48,870 nt of DNA from positions 1-48,870 of the forward strand of contig JAHQWG010000015.1 of NCBI GenBank assembly GCA_029856045.1. Reading direction: 5' to 3'. Source of the DNA: Promethearchaeia archaeon. GTDB lineage: Archaea; Asgardarchaeota; Lokiarchaeia; Sigyniarchaeales; SOKP01. The notes under the pieces were generated by a model, which saw nothing but the letters and a program-made list of their open reading frames with translations, was not told the DNA's origin and searched no databases. Both the position numbers and the translations under genes were made by a program. Shown here piece after piece: positions 7,311 through 15,350 of the stretch (positions within the stretch are counted from its first letter, which is position 1; each line of letters starts with the position of its first letter).

Positions 7311-8945
7311 CTATTTTAATCGTGCATATAGCTTTTTATTATCATCGAGTTTTTCTAATAATAATTGGGCATCTCTATTATCAACAGAAAGAGTTATATC
7401 TCCTCTCTTACTAAAACACCCTGTAAAAATAACTCTCGACCCAGAATATATCTCTACGTTCTTACCAGCGTAAATCGGATTCGCAGAAACCACGAGATTG
7501 TTATCTTGTATTTCTAAATCCAATTGAATTTGCTCTCTTTTTCTAGATTTTTTTTTTGTTATGTAATTACTATAACTTTCTTTGTATTCTCTTGAAATAG
7601 GAACCACTACAGTATCTTGCCCGAAGGAATATATTTCAAAAATTAGAGAATTATTAAAGAATTCTCGTGCCTCAATAACAGGTCTAGCCAAATCTTTATC
7701 TCTGAAACCCGTAGGAACTTTAACTGCCATTTTTACAACCAGCACAGATGACACTTCTCCACCCTTTATGAAAATTATTGTGTCTATAATGGATGGAAGC
7801 ATCCCAAGCTCAATTCGAGCAATAAACCTCTGTAAAGCATCAATGGCCGAGGAAGAATGAATTACGCCCACCATTCCTACACCACTTAGGCGGAAATCAG
7901 AGTAGACCTTGAAATCATCCGTGGTTCTAACTTCATCGAAAATTGTGAAATCTGGTCTTGCCAAAAGAAGTATATCAGCAGAATTTTCCAAACTACCTTC
8001 TAATTTAGTATATTGAGTTATTTCGGGGTTGACTTGTAAATCTCTAACACTTTCTAACGTTTTTACAATTTTATTTTGTTTTAAATAATTATTTGCTAAT
8101 GCTGCAGCGAACGTGCTCTTTCCCGCCCCAGGTGGTCCGCAGACTAAAATGCCTTCTGCTCGTTGAAGTCTTTTCATTAATTTATTGTCAAGATTATAAT
8201 CATTAAGCTCTTTTCTAATTAGGGGTTTGGTTATTGTAACTTCGATCTCATTAGAAAAATTTGGCCGAGTTATGACAATACGATATTCTCGTAGCTGCGC
8301 TACAATAGCCCCTTCTTTCTCAATTTCGATAAATGAGCGAGGGTCTTCTTTTACAGCCTCAAGAATTTCATAAATAATATCTTCAATTTGTTTTGTAGTT
8401 ATATATTCATCATTGATCTTGCTTAAATACCAATTTCCTGGACTCCCTTTTTTTGCATAGGGTGGAATATATCTTTTTAGATGAACAGACATCGTATTTT
8501 CATCAAAAAAATCGAATAATTGCAAATGAGGTAATCCTTTTTTCCTCTTTTTGACTTCTTCTTTAATTAGAATCACATTTAAGCCCTCAAAAATACCCAT
8601 ATCATATTGAACTTTATCTCCCGTAATTAAAGTGGCATCATGCGTATCTTGGCGAATGGCTGCATCTAATTCCCCCCCATAATTGAGTTTTATTTGTTCC
8701 ATAGTGGGACGTTTTCCTACTAATTCTAGTTTAATTTTATCTTGATTATGATATTCTCTTAACTTTTTTAATACATACAATCCATATTTACCAATTACTT
8801 TGCCTACATTTGCTTGAAATTCAATTTCTGCGGTAACAATTCTTGATATTAAAATATTGGGTTTAATACCTAATTCTTCTTCGTTTATCAATTCTAAGAT
8901 TTTTCCATTCAGGATAACTGATGTATCCACAATAAATTTTTCCAA
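7311..8945 (-). CDS. PIN-domain / VirB11-like ATPase fusion protein
   Basis: A 544-residue archaeal protein with two clear modules. The N-terminal PIN nuclease-like domain (1-125) carries the acidic residues D7, E40, D94 and D110 expected for metal binding. The second module is a secretion-ATPase (PilT/VirB11-like) core with Walker A GPPGAGKST (270-278), an acidic box TIFDEVR (334-340) and the conserved His in HSSSAIDALQRF (H363). The C-terminal tail (from about 470) is beta-rich and may be an RNA-binding KH/TRAM-type domain. This fusion is a conserved archaeal family of unresolved function, usually discussed in the context of RNA processing or translation. The next gene upstream on the same strand is the tRNA-splicing endonuclease-like gene, 60 bases away, consistent with an RNA role. 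The stop is TAG. Confidence 0.85.
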   Translation of the reverse strand: MEKFIVDTSVILNGKILELINEEELGIKPNILISRIVTAEIEFQANVGKVIGKYGLYVLKKLREYHNQDKIKLELVGKRPTMEQIKLNYGGELDAAIRQDTHDATLITGDKVQYDMGIFEGLNVILIKEEVKKRKKGLPHLQLFDFFDENTMSVHLKRYIPPYAKKGSPGNWYLSKINDEYITTKQIEDIIYEILEAVKEDPRSFIEIEKEGAIVAQLREYRIVITRPNFSNEIEVTITKPLIRKELNDYNLDNKLMKRLQRAEGILVCGPPGAGKSTFAAALANNYLKQNKIVKTLESVRDLQVNPEITQYTKLEGSLENSADILLLARPDFTIFDEVRTTDDFKVYSDFRLSGVGMVGVIHSSSAIDALQRFIARIELGMLPSIIDTIIFIKGGEVSSVLVVKMAVKVPTGFRDKDLARPVIEAREFFNNSLIFEIYSFGQDTVVVPISREYKESYSNYITKKKSRKREQIQLDLEIQDNNLVVSANPIYAGKNVEIYSGSRVIFTGCFSKRGDITLSVDNRDAQLLLEKLDDNKKLYARLK

Positions 8946-9005
8946 TCTATCTCATCCCTTTTTTATTTATTCGATTAAAACAGTTTCATTTTTAATTTAT
9001 TTAAA

Positions 9006-9617
9006 CTAAATGTCAATTTTCTCAAGTGCAATTTTTTTAACAAGATAATAAATAGGTTTACTTAGACGGTCCACTGCTGCAATTACTAATTCTTTTCTTG
9101 AGCTTATAGAAGTCTGGGTTATTTTATCTAACTCATTTAAATTGATTGGAGTCCCCTCGAAAATGGGATATATTAAATATTTTGCAGGTTCAGTTGTAAA
9201 ATCAGCACCTCTTTTATATACTCTGAATTCAAACCCTTCGCCATAACCTGCTCTAACAAAATAACCTCTTTTTCTCAAATCATTATAGACTACATATTTT
9301 TGCCATAAATTTTTATTCCACTTAGAGAAATAAATTAATAAATCCTCAAATGAAAGTAAATCATTTTCTTCAGTAGAGTCATCTTTTGCAATATATATTC
9401 TGTCTCGCTCATGTAATAATAAAACTTCAATTGGTTCCAATATTAAAATATCTTTTTCATCATCCGTCTCTTTATTTCCAAGATAAGAGTTATCAAAAAA
9501 TTCATTAATTCCGTCTTGATCTTCAATAATTGCTTTATCGTCTCTTAAAAATGCTCTAAATAAACGTTTTTCTTGTTCATTTTCCTTAGATTGTTCTTCG
9601 TCGTTATTTTTATTCAT
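9006..9617 (-). CDS. tRNA-splicing endonuclease (EndA) family protein lacking the catalytic histidine
   Basis: The C-terminal half (about 105-200) matches the archaeal tRNA-intron endonuclease catalytic domain: KYVVYNDLRKRGYFVRAG, then FEFRVYKRGA, and SSRKELVIAAVD. Tyr134 of FRVY and Lys175 of SSRK correspond to the family's catalytic Tyr and Lys. The catalytic His, normally in an EHS-x-YLV context about ten residues after the Tyr, is replaced: here the segment reads EPAKYLI, with P144 at the His position. That predicts a structural or inactive subunit of a heteromeric enzyme. The N-terminal region (1-60) is acidic and low-complexity, and 60-105 looks like the usual N-terminal domain (LLSFEDLLIYFSKW). 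An active partner should be encoded elsewhere. It lies just upstream of the PIN-ATPase on the same strand. Confidence 0.82.
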   Translation of the reverse strand: MNKNNDEEQSKENEQEKRLFRAFLRDDKAIIEDQDGINEFFDNSYLGNKETDDEKDILILEPIEVLLLHERDRIYIAKDDSTEENDLLSFEDLLIYFSKWNKNLWQKYVVYNDLRKRGYFVRAGYGEGFEFRVYKRGADFTTEPAKYLIYPIFEGTPINLNELDKITQTSISSRKELVIAAVDRLSKPIYYLVKKIALEKIDI

Positions 9618-9733
9618 TTTTTTCCATTAATTATATTTTAAGACTATTATTATCTTAATTATTAATAAAATTTGAAAATAGTAAAATTTTTGCTTTTAAG
9701 AGTTAAATTTTCAAGTAATAGGAAAAAATAAAA

Positions 9734-10306
9734 ATGGATTTGGAAGAAAAAATATTAGAAAAGTTAAAGGGCGCTAAAAAAATTGTTTTTTTGGGCATTG
9801 GTGAAGATAAATTACGCGATGATGGTGTAGGTCCCTTTATAATTACTCAATTAAGTGAAAATCCCAAATCAAATATACAATATATAAATGCAAGAATTGT
9901 TCCTGAGGAGAGAATGGAAGATATACTAGATTTTACCCCATCTCATATTGTTTTAATTGATACATGCACCTTAAACAAACCTCCCGGAACTGTAGCAATC
10001 TTAGAAAAGGAAGATATTCTAAAATCTGTGCCAATATCCTCACATACCATTCCTGTGCCCATTTTTATTAATATTTTGGAAGAAAAATTAAATAATATAA
10101 AAATTTTCATGATTGGAATAGTACCTAAAAATATTAACCTTTCTGAACCTTTAATACCTTATAAGGAAGGATTAATTTCATTAGATGATTATGATGAGAA
10201 CCCAGAACTGCCTTATTTTGAATTTCAATTATCAAAAGAAGTGCAAACAGCGGCAGAATCTGTAATTAAAATAATCTTGAATATAATAAATGCAGTGAAA
10301 ATTTAA
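9734..10306 (+). CDS. hycI: NiFe-hydrogenase maturation endopeptidase (HycI-like, peptidase M52)
   Basis: M52 proteases cut the C-terminal tail off the hydrogenase large subunit after nickel insertion. The three nickel-sensing ligands are placed exactly as in E. coli HycI: D30 (LRDDGVG), D76 (LIDTCTL) and H104 (SSHTIPV), with the same 46- and 28-residue spacing as D16, D62 and H90. At 190 residues it is longer than the usual 150-160; the extra part is a C-terminal acidic segment (about 150-168, DDYDENPELPYFEF). No hydrogenase structural gene is in the window, so the substrate is encoded elsewhere. It stands alone, divergent from the endonuclease gene and convergent with the hydrolase at 10329. 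Confidence 0.85.
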   Translation: MDLEEKILEKLKGAKKIVFLGIGEDKLRDDGVGPFIITQLSENPKSNIQYINARIVPEERMEDILDFTPSHIVLIDTCTLNKPPGTVAILEKEDILKSVPISSHTIPVPIFINILEEKLNNIKIFMIGIVPKNINLSEPLIPYKEGLISLDDYDENPELPYFEFQLSKEVQTAAESVIKIILNIINAVKI

Positions 10307-10328
10307 TCTTCTTGTTTTTTTGAGAATT

Positions 10329-11114
10329 TTACTTGAAAGTTTCAATGAATTCTTTCAAAGGTAAAAAATATTCTTCTTTATAGGAAAAAATGTCATTATG
10401 GCCAGCCCCTTCTATCATAATTAATTTTTTTTCAAATTCATCAGGGAGGGCATTATATATTACTTTTGCCTCATCACAAGGAATAATCCAATCCATTGTT
10501 CCATGAATAATCAATACTGGTTTTTTAAATTTTTCAATACGAGTATCATTTGAGTATTGCTTTAATATTTCAGGTGTGATATTGGGACCACTTACTCTAA
10601 ATAATCTCGTCATCATATTATAAATACTCCCAAATCCACTCTCAAAAATAATGCCACGTAAATCTTTTGGATTATGAGCTCCGATTTCTGCGGCACAAGC
10701 GCTTCCTAGCGATCGTCCCAGGATAAAAAGCGAATCTTTTAAATTATTATCATCCATCCATTTTTTCATTTCATTATAAATTGGAATTGCGTCTGATATT
10801 AAACTGCTATATATTGGATCACCTGTACTAAAACCATACCCCCGAAAATCAGCAACTGCTAAATTTACCCCACATTGAAAAAATAGAGGTGCAAAATATT
10901 GATAATCAAGTGCAATTTCACCATTACCATGGAATAATAAAATCGTTGGGAGATCAGGATTATTTAGAAAAAAAAATCCACCAATTAAGAGATTTTTATC
11001 AATTTGAAATTTTAACACTTTAATGCTTGGATCTAAATTATTCGGAATCGCTATTTTGCGGGGATAAAACACGACATTAGAAATTCTAGGATCATCCAAA
11101 AACAATATTTTCAC
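10329..11114 (-). CDS. Alpha/beta hydrolase (serine hydrolase, BEM46/FrsA-like)
   Basis: A 261-residue alpha/beta hydrolase. FHGNGE (61-66) forms the oxyanion region, GRSLGSA contains the nucleophile S135, D208 in HGTMDWIIP is the acid, and H239 in GAGHNDIF is the base. The wider pattern (RGYGFSTG, FESGFGS) matches the BEM46/ABHD13-like branch of esterases and peptidase-like hydrolases. There is no obvious signal peptide, so it is probably cytoplasmic or loosely membrane associated through its hydrophobic N-terminal part. The substrate is unknown. It is convergent with the hycI gene with 22 bases between the stops. Confidence 0.8.
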   Translation of the reverse strand: MKILFLDDPRISNVVFYPRKIAIPNNLDPSIKVLKFQIDKNLLIGGFFFLNNPDLPTILLFHGNGEIALDYQYFAPLFFQCGVNLAVADFRGYGFSTGDPIYSSLISDAIPIYNEMKKWMDDNNLKDSLFILGRSLGSACAAEIGAHNPKDLRGIIFESGFGSIYNMMTRLFRVSGPNITPEILKQYSNDTRIEKFKKPVLIIHGTMDWIIPCDEAKVIYNALPDEFEKKLIMIEGAGHNDIFSYKEEYFLPLKEFIETFK

Positions 11115-11231
11115 TTTTTTTTTAGAATTATACTAATTAAAAAAAACACAATTATGAGATTCTAAGAAATAAAAAGATATTTAATATTAAATTTTATTAC
11201 TTTTCATAAAATTGAATACTTTTTTTTAATT

Positions 11232-11591
11232 ATGAAAAAACTTAAAACAAAATTAGTTCGGTGTAAACTTTGTTCAAATCCTTTTTTTAGAGATGAAAAT
11301 TCTACAAGTGAAATTTGCGAAAATTGCATTAAGCTTGAAGAAAGACGTAAAAGAACTACTGCATTAAAAGTAAAGCAAGAAGAAATGCAAAAAGACATAG
11401 ACAAAATGGAAAATCAACTTAAGATTACTATGTCGAAGCGAAGAAAGGAAGAAATTAAAAAAGATATTGAAGCAAGAACTTTTGCTTTATCAAAATCAAT
11501 AGAACTGTTAGTAAAATATGAAGAAACAGGTGATGAGATTTATATTGAGCAATATATGAATTTATTTAAGTTATTAAAAAATAATTCGTAA
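11232..11591 (+). CDS. Small zinc-binding coiled-coil protein
   Basis: A 119-residue protein I do not recognise. The N-terminus has a zinc-binding treble-clef-like pair, C11-x2-C14 and C29-x2-C32, and the rest (35-115) is a long charged helix with heptad-like spacing (ERRKRTTALKVKQEEMQKDIDKME). This is the shape of small archaeal DNA- or ribosome-associated proteins, but no family is clear. It starts 120 bases from a divergent gene and overlaps no neighbour. Confidence 0.55.
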   Translation: MKKLKTKLVRCKLCSNPFFRDENSTSEICENCIKLEERRKRTTALKVKQEEMQKDIDKMENQLKITMSKRRKEEIKKDIEARTFALSKSIELLVKYEETGDEIYIEQYMNLFKLLKNNS

Positions 11592-11658
11592 TATTATAAC
11601 AATAAATTCTGTGTCTATTTTTAAATAAATTATTATACTTCCTAATTTGGGGATAACG

Positions 11659-12888
11659 TTATTGTTTCTTATTTTTTTGTAAAATTTCCATAAAGCTTTC
11701 AAGCTTATTTTTGAGTTGTTCTTCATTCATTTTTCTTGGATCGTTCATATCCGCTTCAATAACAAGGGATGGAATTCCTTCCTCCTCCATTAATCTTTGT
11801 TTAAGGTCATACATACCACAAGAGTTTGGTCGGCAAGAAAGATTATTATGTAAAATAACTCCATCAATTTTCCATTCTTTAATTACTCGTTTAAATTCCT
11901 TAACTCTCGTCTCAAGGTCGTATATATACCAAAAACTCAGCATAATTTTACTCATGGCTTTTATTGGATTATTTATAATATAATCTTTCGTCATCGTTGG
12001 GTCTAAGAATTTTCCAAATGAATATGTATAAGGTTCAAAAACAATAATTGCTCCCCATTGTTCCAAGACACCAAAGAATTTTAAGTTATACCAAAAAGGT
12101 ATTCCCTCAAAAAGTAGCCGGAATTGTTCGTTCTCTAAAGCCCCGATTCCATTATCTACTCTTTCTTTAGTCTCTTGATACATTTTTTTAAATACTCTAA
12201 TTGGCTCTTTTAACCCGGGCATAGTAAAAAGTGGAAAGAGTCCACCGAAAGTATCTTTTGTTGACACTGGACACGGTATTGTTTTTCTTAATTCAAAAAT
12301 TTTAATCCAGTATTCACTTAACTCGTAGGAATTAGTAATGACCTCTCTTGATTTTTCTTCATTATATTCTTTTTTAGTTATTTCTGAGATCCAATCCATT
12401 AATTCAAGCATCTGTTCTTCTACATATGACTGATAATACTCTTTTTGTTTATTTGTTGTATTGCTAGTGACATGAGGGACATCAATTATATATAGTGGAA
12501 CTTTATATCTTTGAGATTGGACTTGAAACCATTTCACATGCGTATCACAAATTACATCTGCTGCGACCATAAATGTTGGAGGTTTTATTCCTCCTAAGTC
12601 AATAGGTGCATTATTTTGCATAGCTCCAACATTTGTTTTAAAATAAGAACATAAATCATATGAAAAACCTAAGTCTTCAGCAGATTCAATATATTTTTTT
12701 GAAACTTTCTGGGCGGCAGAAATAGTAGCAGCATTTTCAGGTAAAATTGGTTGAACGTCAAAAGTATAAAGCATCTCGACAGAAGTCCCACTAGTAGCCC
12801 AAGCTGTAGGAGTTCCATCTCGATAGGCTTGTTCTATCGCTAAATAATGGCGTCCCATTAAATTTTTAACACTTAAAGATGATTTCAA
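11659..12888 (-). CDS. 2-hydroxyacyl-CoA dehydratase / benzoyl-CoA reductase-type subunit (HgdB-like, larger subunit)
   Basis: A 409-residue member of the HgdB/FldB/BcrB family, which holds an iron-sulfur cluster and performs ATP-primed one-electron chemistry on CoA thioesters. The candidate cluster cysteines are C80 (YDLCSYF), C114 (DVICDTHVKW), and C352/C357 (SCRPNSCG). The tail IPSLVIEADMNDPRKM is typical of the family. The start is a TTG at 12888; an ATG at residue 11 is the alternative. The second subunit is encoded 26 bases upstream on the same strand, so the two form an operon and probably a heterodimer. No activator ATPase (HgdC-like) is present nearby; one must act in trans. Confidence 0.8.
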   Translation of the reverse strand: MKSSLSVKNLMGRHYLAIEQAYRDGTPTAWATSGTSVEMLYTFDVQPILPENAATISAAQKVSKKYIESAEDLGFSYDLCSYFKTNVGAMQNNAPIDLGGIKPPTFMVAADVICDTHVKWFQVQSQRYKVPLYIIDVPHVTSNTTNKQKEYYQSYVEEQMLELMDWISEITKKEYNEEKSREVITNSYELSEYWIKIFELRKTIPCPVSTKDTFGGLFPLFTMPGLKEPIRVFKKMYQETKERVDNGIGALENEQFRLLFEGIPFWYNLKFFGVLEQWGAIIVFEPYTYSFGKFLDPTMTKDYIINNPIKAMSKIMLSFWYIYDLETRVKEFKRVIKEWKIDGVILHNNLSCRPNSCGMYDLKQRLMEEEGIPSLVIEADMNDPRKMNEEQLKNKLESFMEILQKNKKQ

Positions 12889-12914
12889 TATTTTACTTTT
12901 AGTTCTTTGTGTTG

Positions 12915-13976
12915 TTATTTTTTAACACCTCTTAATATTTCTTTAAAAGCTTCTAATTTTGTGGATAACTGTTTATAGGAGTCCCTCTTGTATTCTTTTT
13001 CTAAAAAAATAAAAGGCATTCCAATTTTTTTAAACGAATCTCTAAAAAATGGATATTCATAAAGTAAAGGCTCACAAAACTTTTGAACTAAACATATTAC
13101 TCCTTGAACTTGATACTTTTCTGCAAGCGTTTTAATAAAATCGAATCTCCCCGACGAAGGATGTTCGGTGGAATAGGGTGGTTTTGATAAATGAAAGTTC
13201 GCAATATCTTTTATGGGATCTCCAGTTATTTCTATTAAATTATGAAAATATCTTGTGCCAATGCATAAATCATCAGTAACAATTTCAAAACCTAAGCTTT
13301 CTAGATAAATAAGTATTTCTGTATCATCTAAAATAGAACCAGTTAATAAAATCCTTTTTTTACTACCATCAACGTAGGGTAAAGGTTCTTTAATTTCCAA
13401 CTTTTTTAATTTTTCTTTTAAGTTGTGTAAAACATCCTTTTTATCCGATTTATATGCATTTTTAATAATTGCATGAAATTCTGATCCTAGCAATAACCCT
13501 TTATTTCTATATTCAGAAATCTTTTTTAATAACTTTCGAATTTCATTTGTTAGGTTTATTGCTTCATATAGTTTTTTATCAGTTATTTCAGCCCCAAAAT
13601 GTTCTTCCAGTTGAAATTTTAATTCTTTTAAATCATTAATAAAAAATTTTAAAGATATTTTATCTCGCTTTAATGGTGCATTTAAGAAATAATAAAAATC
13701 ATAAGGTACATGGCTATACCATATATCATATTCGCGATTTGAACAATCGCATGCGTGAGTTATAATAATTCCTTTTATATCTTTATCCAATCCATTTAAA
13801 CCTCTCTGAAGGCAATTTCTTGCCCAAAAACAATGATTAGGGGGTACGAATTTATCAGCATCCATTAGATCAATTGTTGGATCCCCAAAAATTCTATATG
13901 GAATTAAATTCGCTGCCATCATTAATTCTTCCGGAGTATTAAAACTTGGATCAACATAACCTATTTTGTAAGCCAT
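12915..13976 (-). CDS. 2-hydroxyacyl-CoA dehydratase / benzoyl-CoA reductase-type subunit (smaller subunit)
   Basis: A 353-residue partner of the gene just downstream. Conserved cysteines lie in HCFWARNCLQRG (C49, C55), HACDCSN (C76, C78) and VQKFCEPLLYEYP in the C-terminal part, in the places where this family binds a [4Fe-4S] cluster. The middle holds charged helices. The KKRILLTGS...LESLGFEIVTDDLCIGTRYF segment is the characteristic second Rossmann-like part of HgdB-type proteins. Together the two subunits could dehydrate a 2-hydroxyacyl-CoA or reduce an aromatic or enoyl-CoA; the sequence does not decide between them. It is probably oxygen-sensitive, fitting an anaerobic host. Confidence 0.78.
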   Translation of the reverse strand: MAYKIGYVDPSFNTPEELMMAANLIPYRIFGDPTIDLMDADKFVPPNHCFWARNCLQRGLNGLDKDIKGIIITHACDCSNREYDIWYSHVPYDFYYFLNAPLKRDKISLKFFINDLKELKFQLEEHFGAEITDKKLYEAINLTNEIRKLLKKISEYRNKGLLLGSEFHAIIKNAYKSDKKDVLHNLKEKLKKLEIKEPLPYVDGSKKRILLTGSILDDTEILIYLESLGFEIVTDDLCIGTRYFHNLIEITGDPIKDIANFHLSKPPYSTEHPSSGRFDFIKTLAEKYQVQGVICLVQKFCEPLLYEYPFFRDSFKKIGMPFIFLEKEYKRDSYKQLSTKLEAFKEILRGVKK

Positions 13977-14163
13977 TTTATTTTAAATCCGTAAATTATA
14001 ATTTAATTTTAACCAATGTTTAGTTAAATTATATGATTAAATATTATAAGCTTTTTATTAATCACGAGAATATTCGCTTGAAATCAATATTTAAAATAAA
14101 AAAATATTTAAGTTTTAAAATAAAATACAACTTATAATCTAACCAAATTCAGTCGAAGATATT

Positions 14164-14496
14164 TTGGAACACGTACAGAATATTCATAATTATTTAGCAA
14201 AAGCGACACTTCAGCCAAGTGTAAGGATAAAAATTAAAATTTGGAATACTTACATAGTTGGAAAGATAATTAAATTTGATAATCATCTGAATCTTTTATT
14301 ATCTGATGCAAGAGAAATTTATTTGGGACCAGGGGGTAATCGAGAAAAAGAACTTGGAAATATTATGATACGTGGTGCAAGCATTATATTAATTGGACAA
14401 AAATATGAAACCATAAATCTAAGCGAAGAAAAAATTTCCAAATTGATGGCAGATGAAGATGAAGAGATAGATGACAATGAAGGCGCAGAATATTAA
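14164..14496 (+). CDS. LSm (Sm-like) RNA-binding protein
   Basis: A 110-residue Sm-fold protein. The Sm1 motif is RIKIKIWNTYIVGKIIKFDNHLNLLL (about 19-44), with the typical D-x-H-x-N-L-L signature; the Sm2 motif is NIMIRGASIILI (about 73-84), matching the IRG.N...I consensus. These proteins form hexa- or heptameric rings that bind U-rich RNA. The tail after 100 is strongly acidic (MADEDEEIDDNEG), longer than in most archaeal LSm proteins. The start is TTG at 14164. It is 21 bases upstream of eL37, a conserved archaeal arrangement that supports the assignment. Confidence 0.88.
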   Translation: MEHVQNIHNYLAKATLQPSVRIKIKIWNTYIVGKIIKFDNHLNLLLSDAREIYLGPGGNREKELGNIMIRGASIILIGQKYETINLSEEKISKLMADEDEEIDDNEGAEY

Positions 14497-14517
14497 ATTT
14501 TAAAGAGTGAATAAATA

Positions 14518-14718
14518 ATGACAAAAGGAACACCAAGTTTTGGAAAGCATAATAAAAGAGCCAGCCACAAGATATGCCGTAGATGTGGAAATAGATCTTA
14601 TCACCGACAGAAAAAGGTTTGTGCAAGTTGTGGCTTCGGAGCTAGCGCTAAATTAAGAAAATATAATTGGAGCCGTCACGTAAAAGCTTTTAACGGTCAA
14701 AAGGCATATCATAAGTGA
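14518..14718 (+). CDS. rpl37e: Large ribosomal subunit protein eL37
   Basis: A 66-residue protein with the complete eL37 pattern: [10 protein letters not shown] at the N-terminus, the zinc finger C20-x2-C23 and C35-x2-C38, and the conserved RKYNWSRH segment. It belongs to the large ribosomal subunit and is found in archaea and eukaryotes but not in bacteria, which fixes the domain of the host. It follows the LSm gene by 21 bases and is almost certainly cotranscribed with it. The start ATG at 14518 has a weak GAGTGA upstream. Confidence 0.96.
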   Translation: MTKGTPSFGKHNKRASHKICRRCGNRSYHRQKKVCASCGFGASAKLRKYNWSRHVKAFNGQKAYHK

Positions 14719-14783
14719 TTAATTATCTAATTTTTTATGATATTAGACTTTTTATGTTTTATTAAATTTATTGAGAATATATT

Positions 14784-15317
14784 ATGATAATTGAAAGTCC
14801 TCATAGTGGAAAAAAGCCAATTATTCATGAATCGGTATTCATTGCTCCAACTGCAGTAATTATAGGTGATGTTGAGATTGGAGAGGGATCAAATATATGG
14901 TTTGGTGCAGTTTTAAGAGGAGATTGGGGCAAAATTCGAATAGGAAAATATACTTCAATTCAAGAGAATGTAACTATTCATACCGAAGTCAATAAAGAAG
15001 CAAAAATTGGAGATCATTGTATTGTGGGACATCATGCGATGATTCATGGACCGTGTGTTATTGAAAAGGGATGTTTAATAGGAATAGGTTCTAATGTACT
15101 TAATAATTCCAAATTGGGCGAAGGCTGTTTATTAGCTGGTGGGGCGGTTTTAACAAATAAGGAAATACCTCCAAGAAAATTAGTTGTTGGCATACCTGCT
15201 GAGATAAAAAAAGATTTGAAAAGTACTGGAAAGGCATTGGGAGTAATTGATTCAATGGGTTATTATAGAAACGGTCAGGAATTCAAAAAACTTTTTGAAA
15301 AGTTAAGTAAGAATTAA
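14784..15317 (+). CDS. Gamma-carbonic anhydrase family protein (left-handed beta-helix)
   Basis: A 177-residue hexapeptide-repeat protein of the gamma-carbonic anhydrase/YrdA group. The left-handed helix repeats run over about residues 11-140. Three histidines of the metal site are visible: H66 (TIHTE), H83 (VGHH) and H88 (MIHG), with the 5-residue gap of the second and third ligands. The family includes true carbonic anhydrases, but many members have other or unknown activities; the acidic proton-shuttle loop of the Methanosarcina Cam enzyme is not obvious here. It follows eL37 by 65 bases and precedes the SDR by 33 bases, so it may share their transcript. Confidence 0.82.
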   Translation: MIIESPHSGKKPIIHESVFIAPTAVIIGDVEIGEGSNIWFGAVLRGDWGKIRIGKYTSIQENVTIHTEVNKEAKIGDHCIVGHHAMIHGPCVIEKGCLIGIGSNVLNNSKLGEGCLLAGGAVLTNKEIPPRKLVVGIPAEIKKDLKSTGKALGVIDSMGYYRNGQEFKKLFEKLSKN

Positions 15318-15350
15318 TAATTGTTTTTAATTAACATTAGGTGAAATTTT

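Noticed and set aside
14164-14166. Alternative start for LSm further upstream
   Set aside because: No ATG or GTG lies in frame upstream; the TTG at 14164 leaves the complete Sm fold, and a short leader fits archaeal practice.
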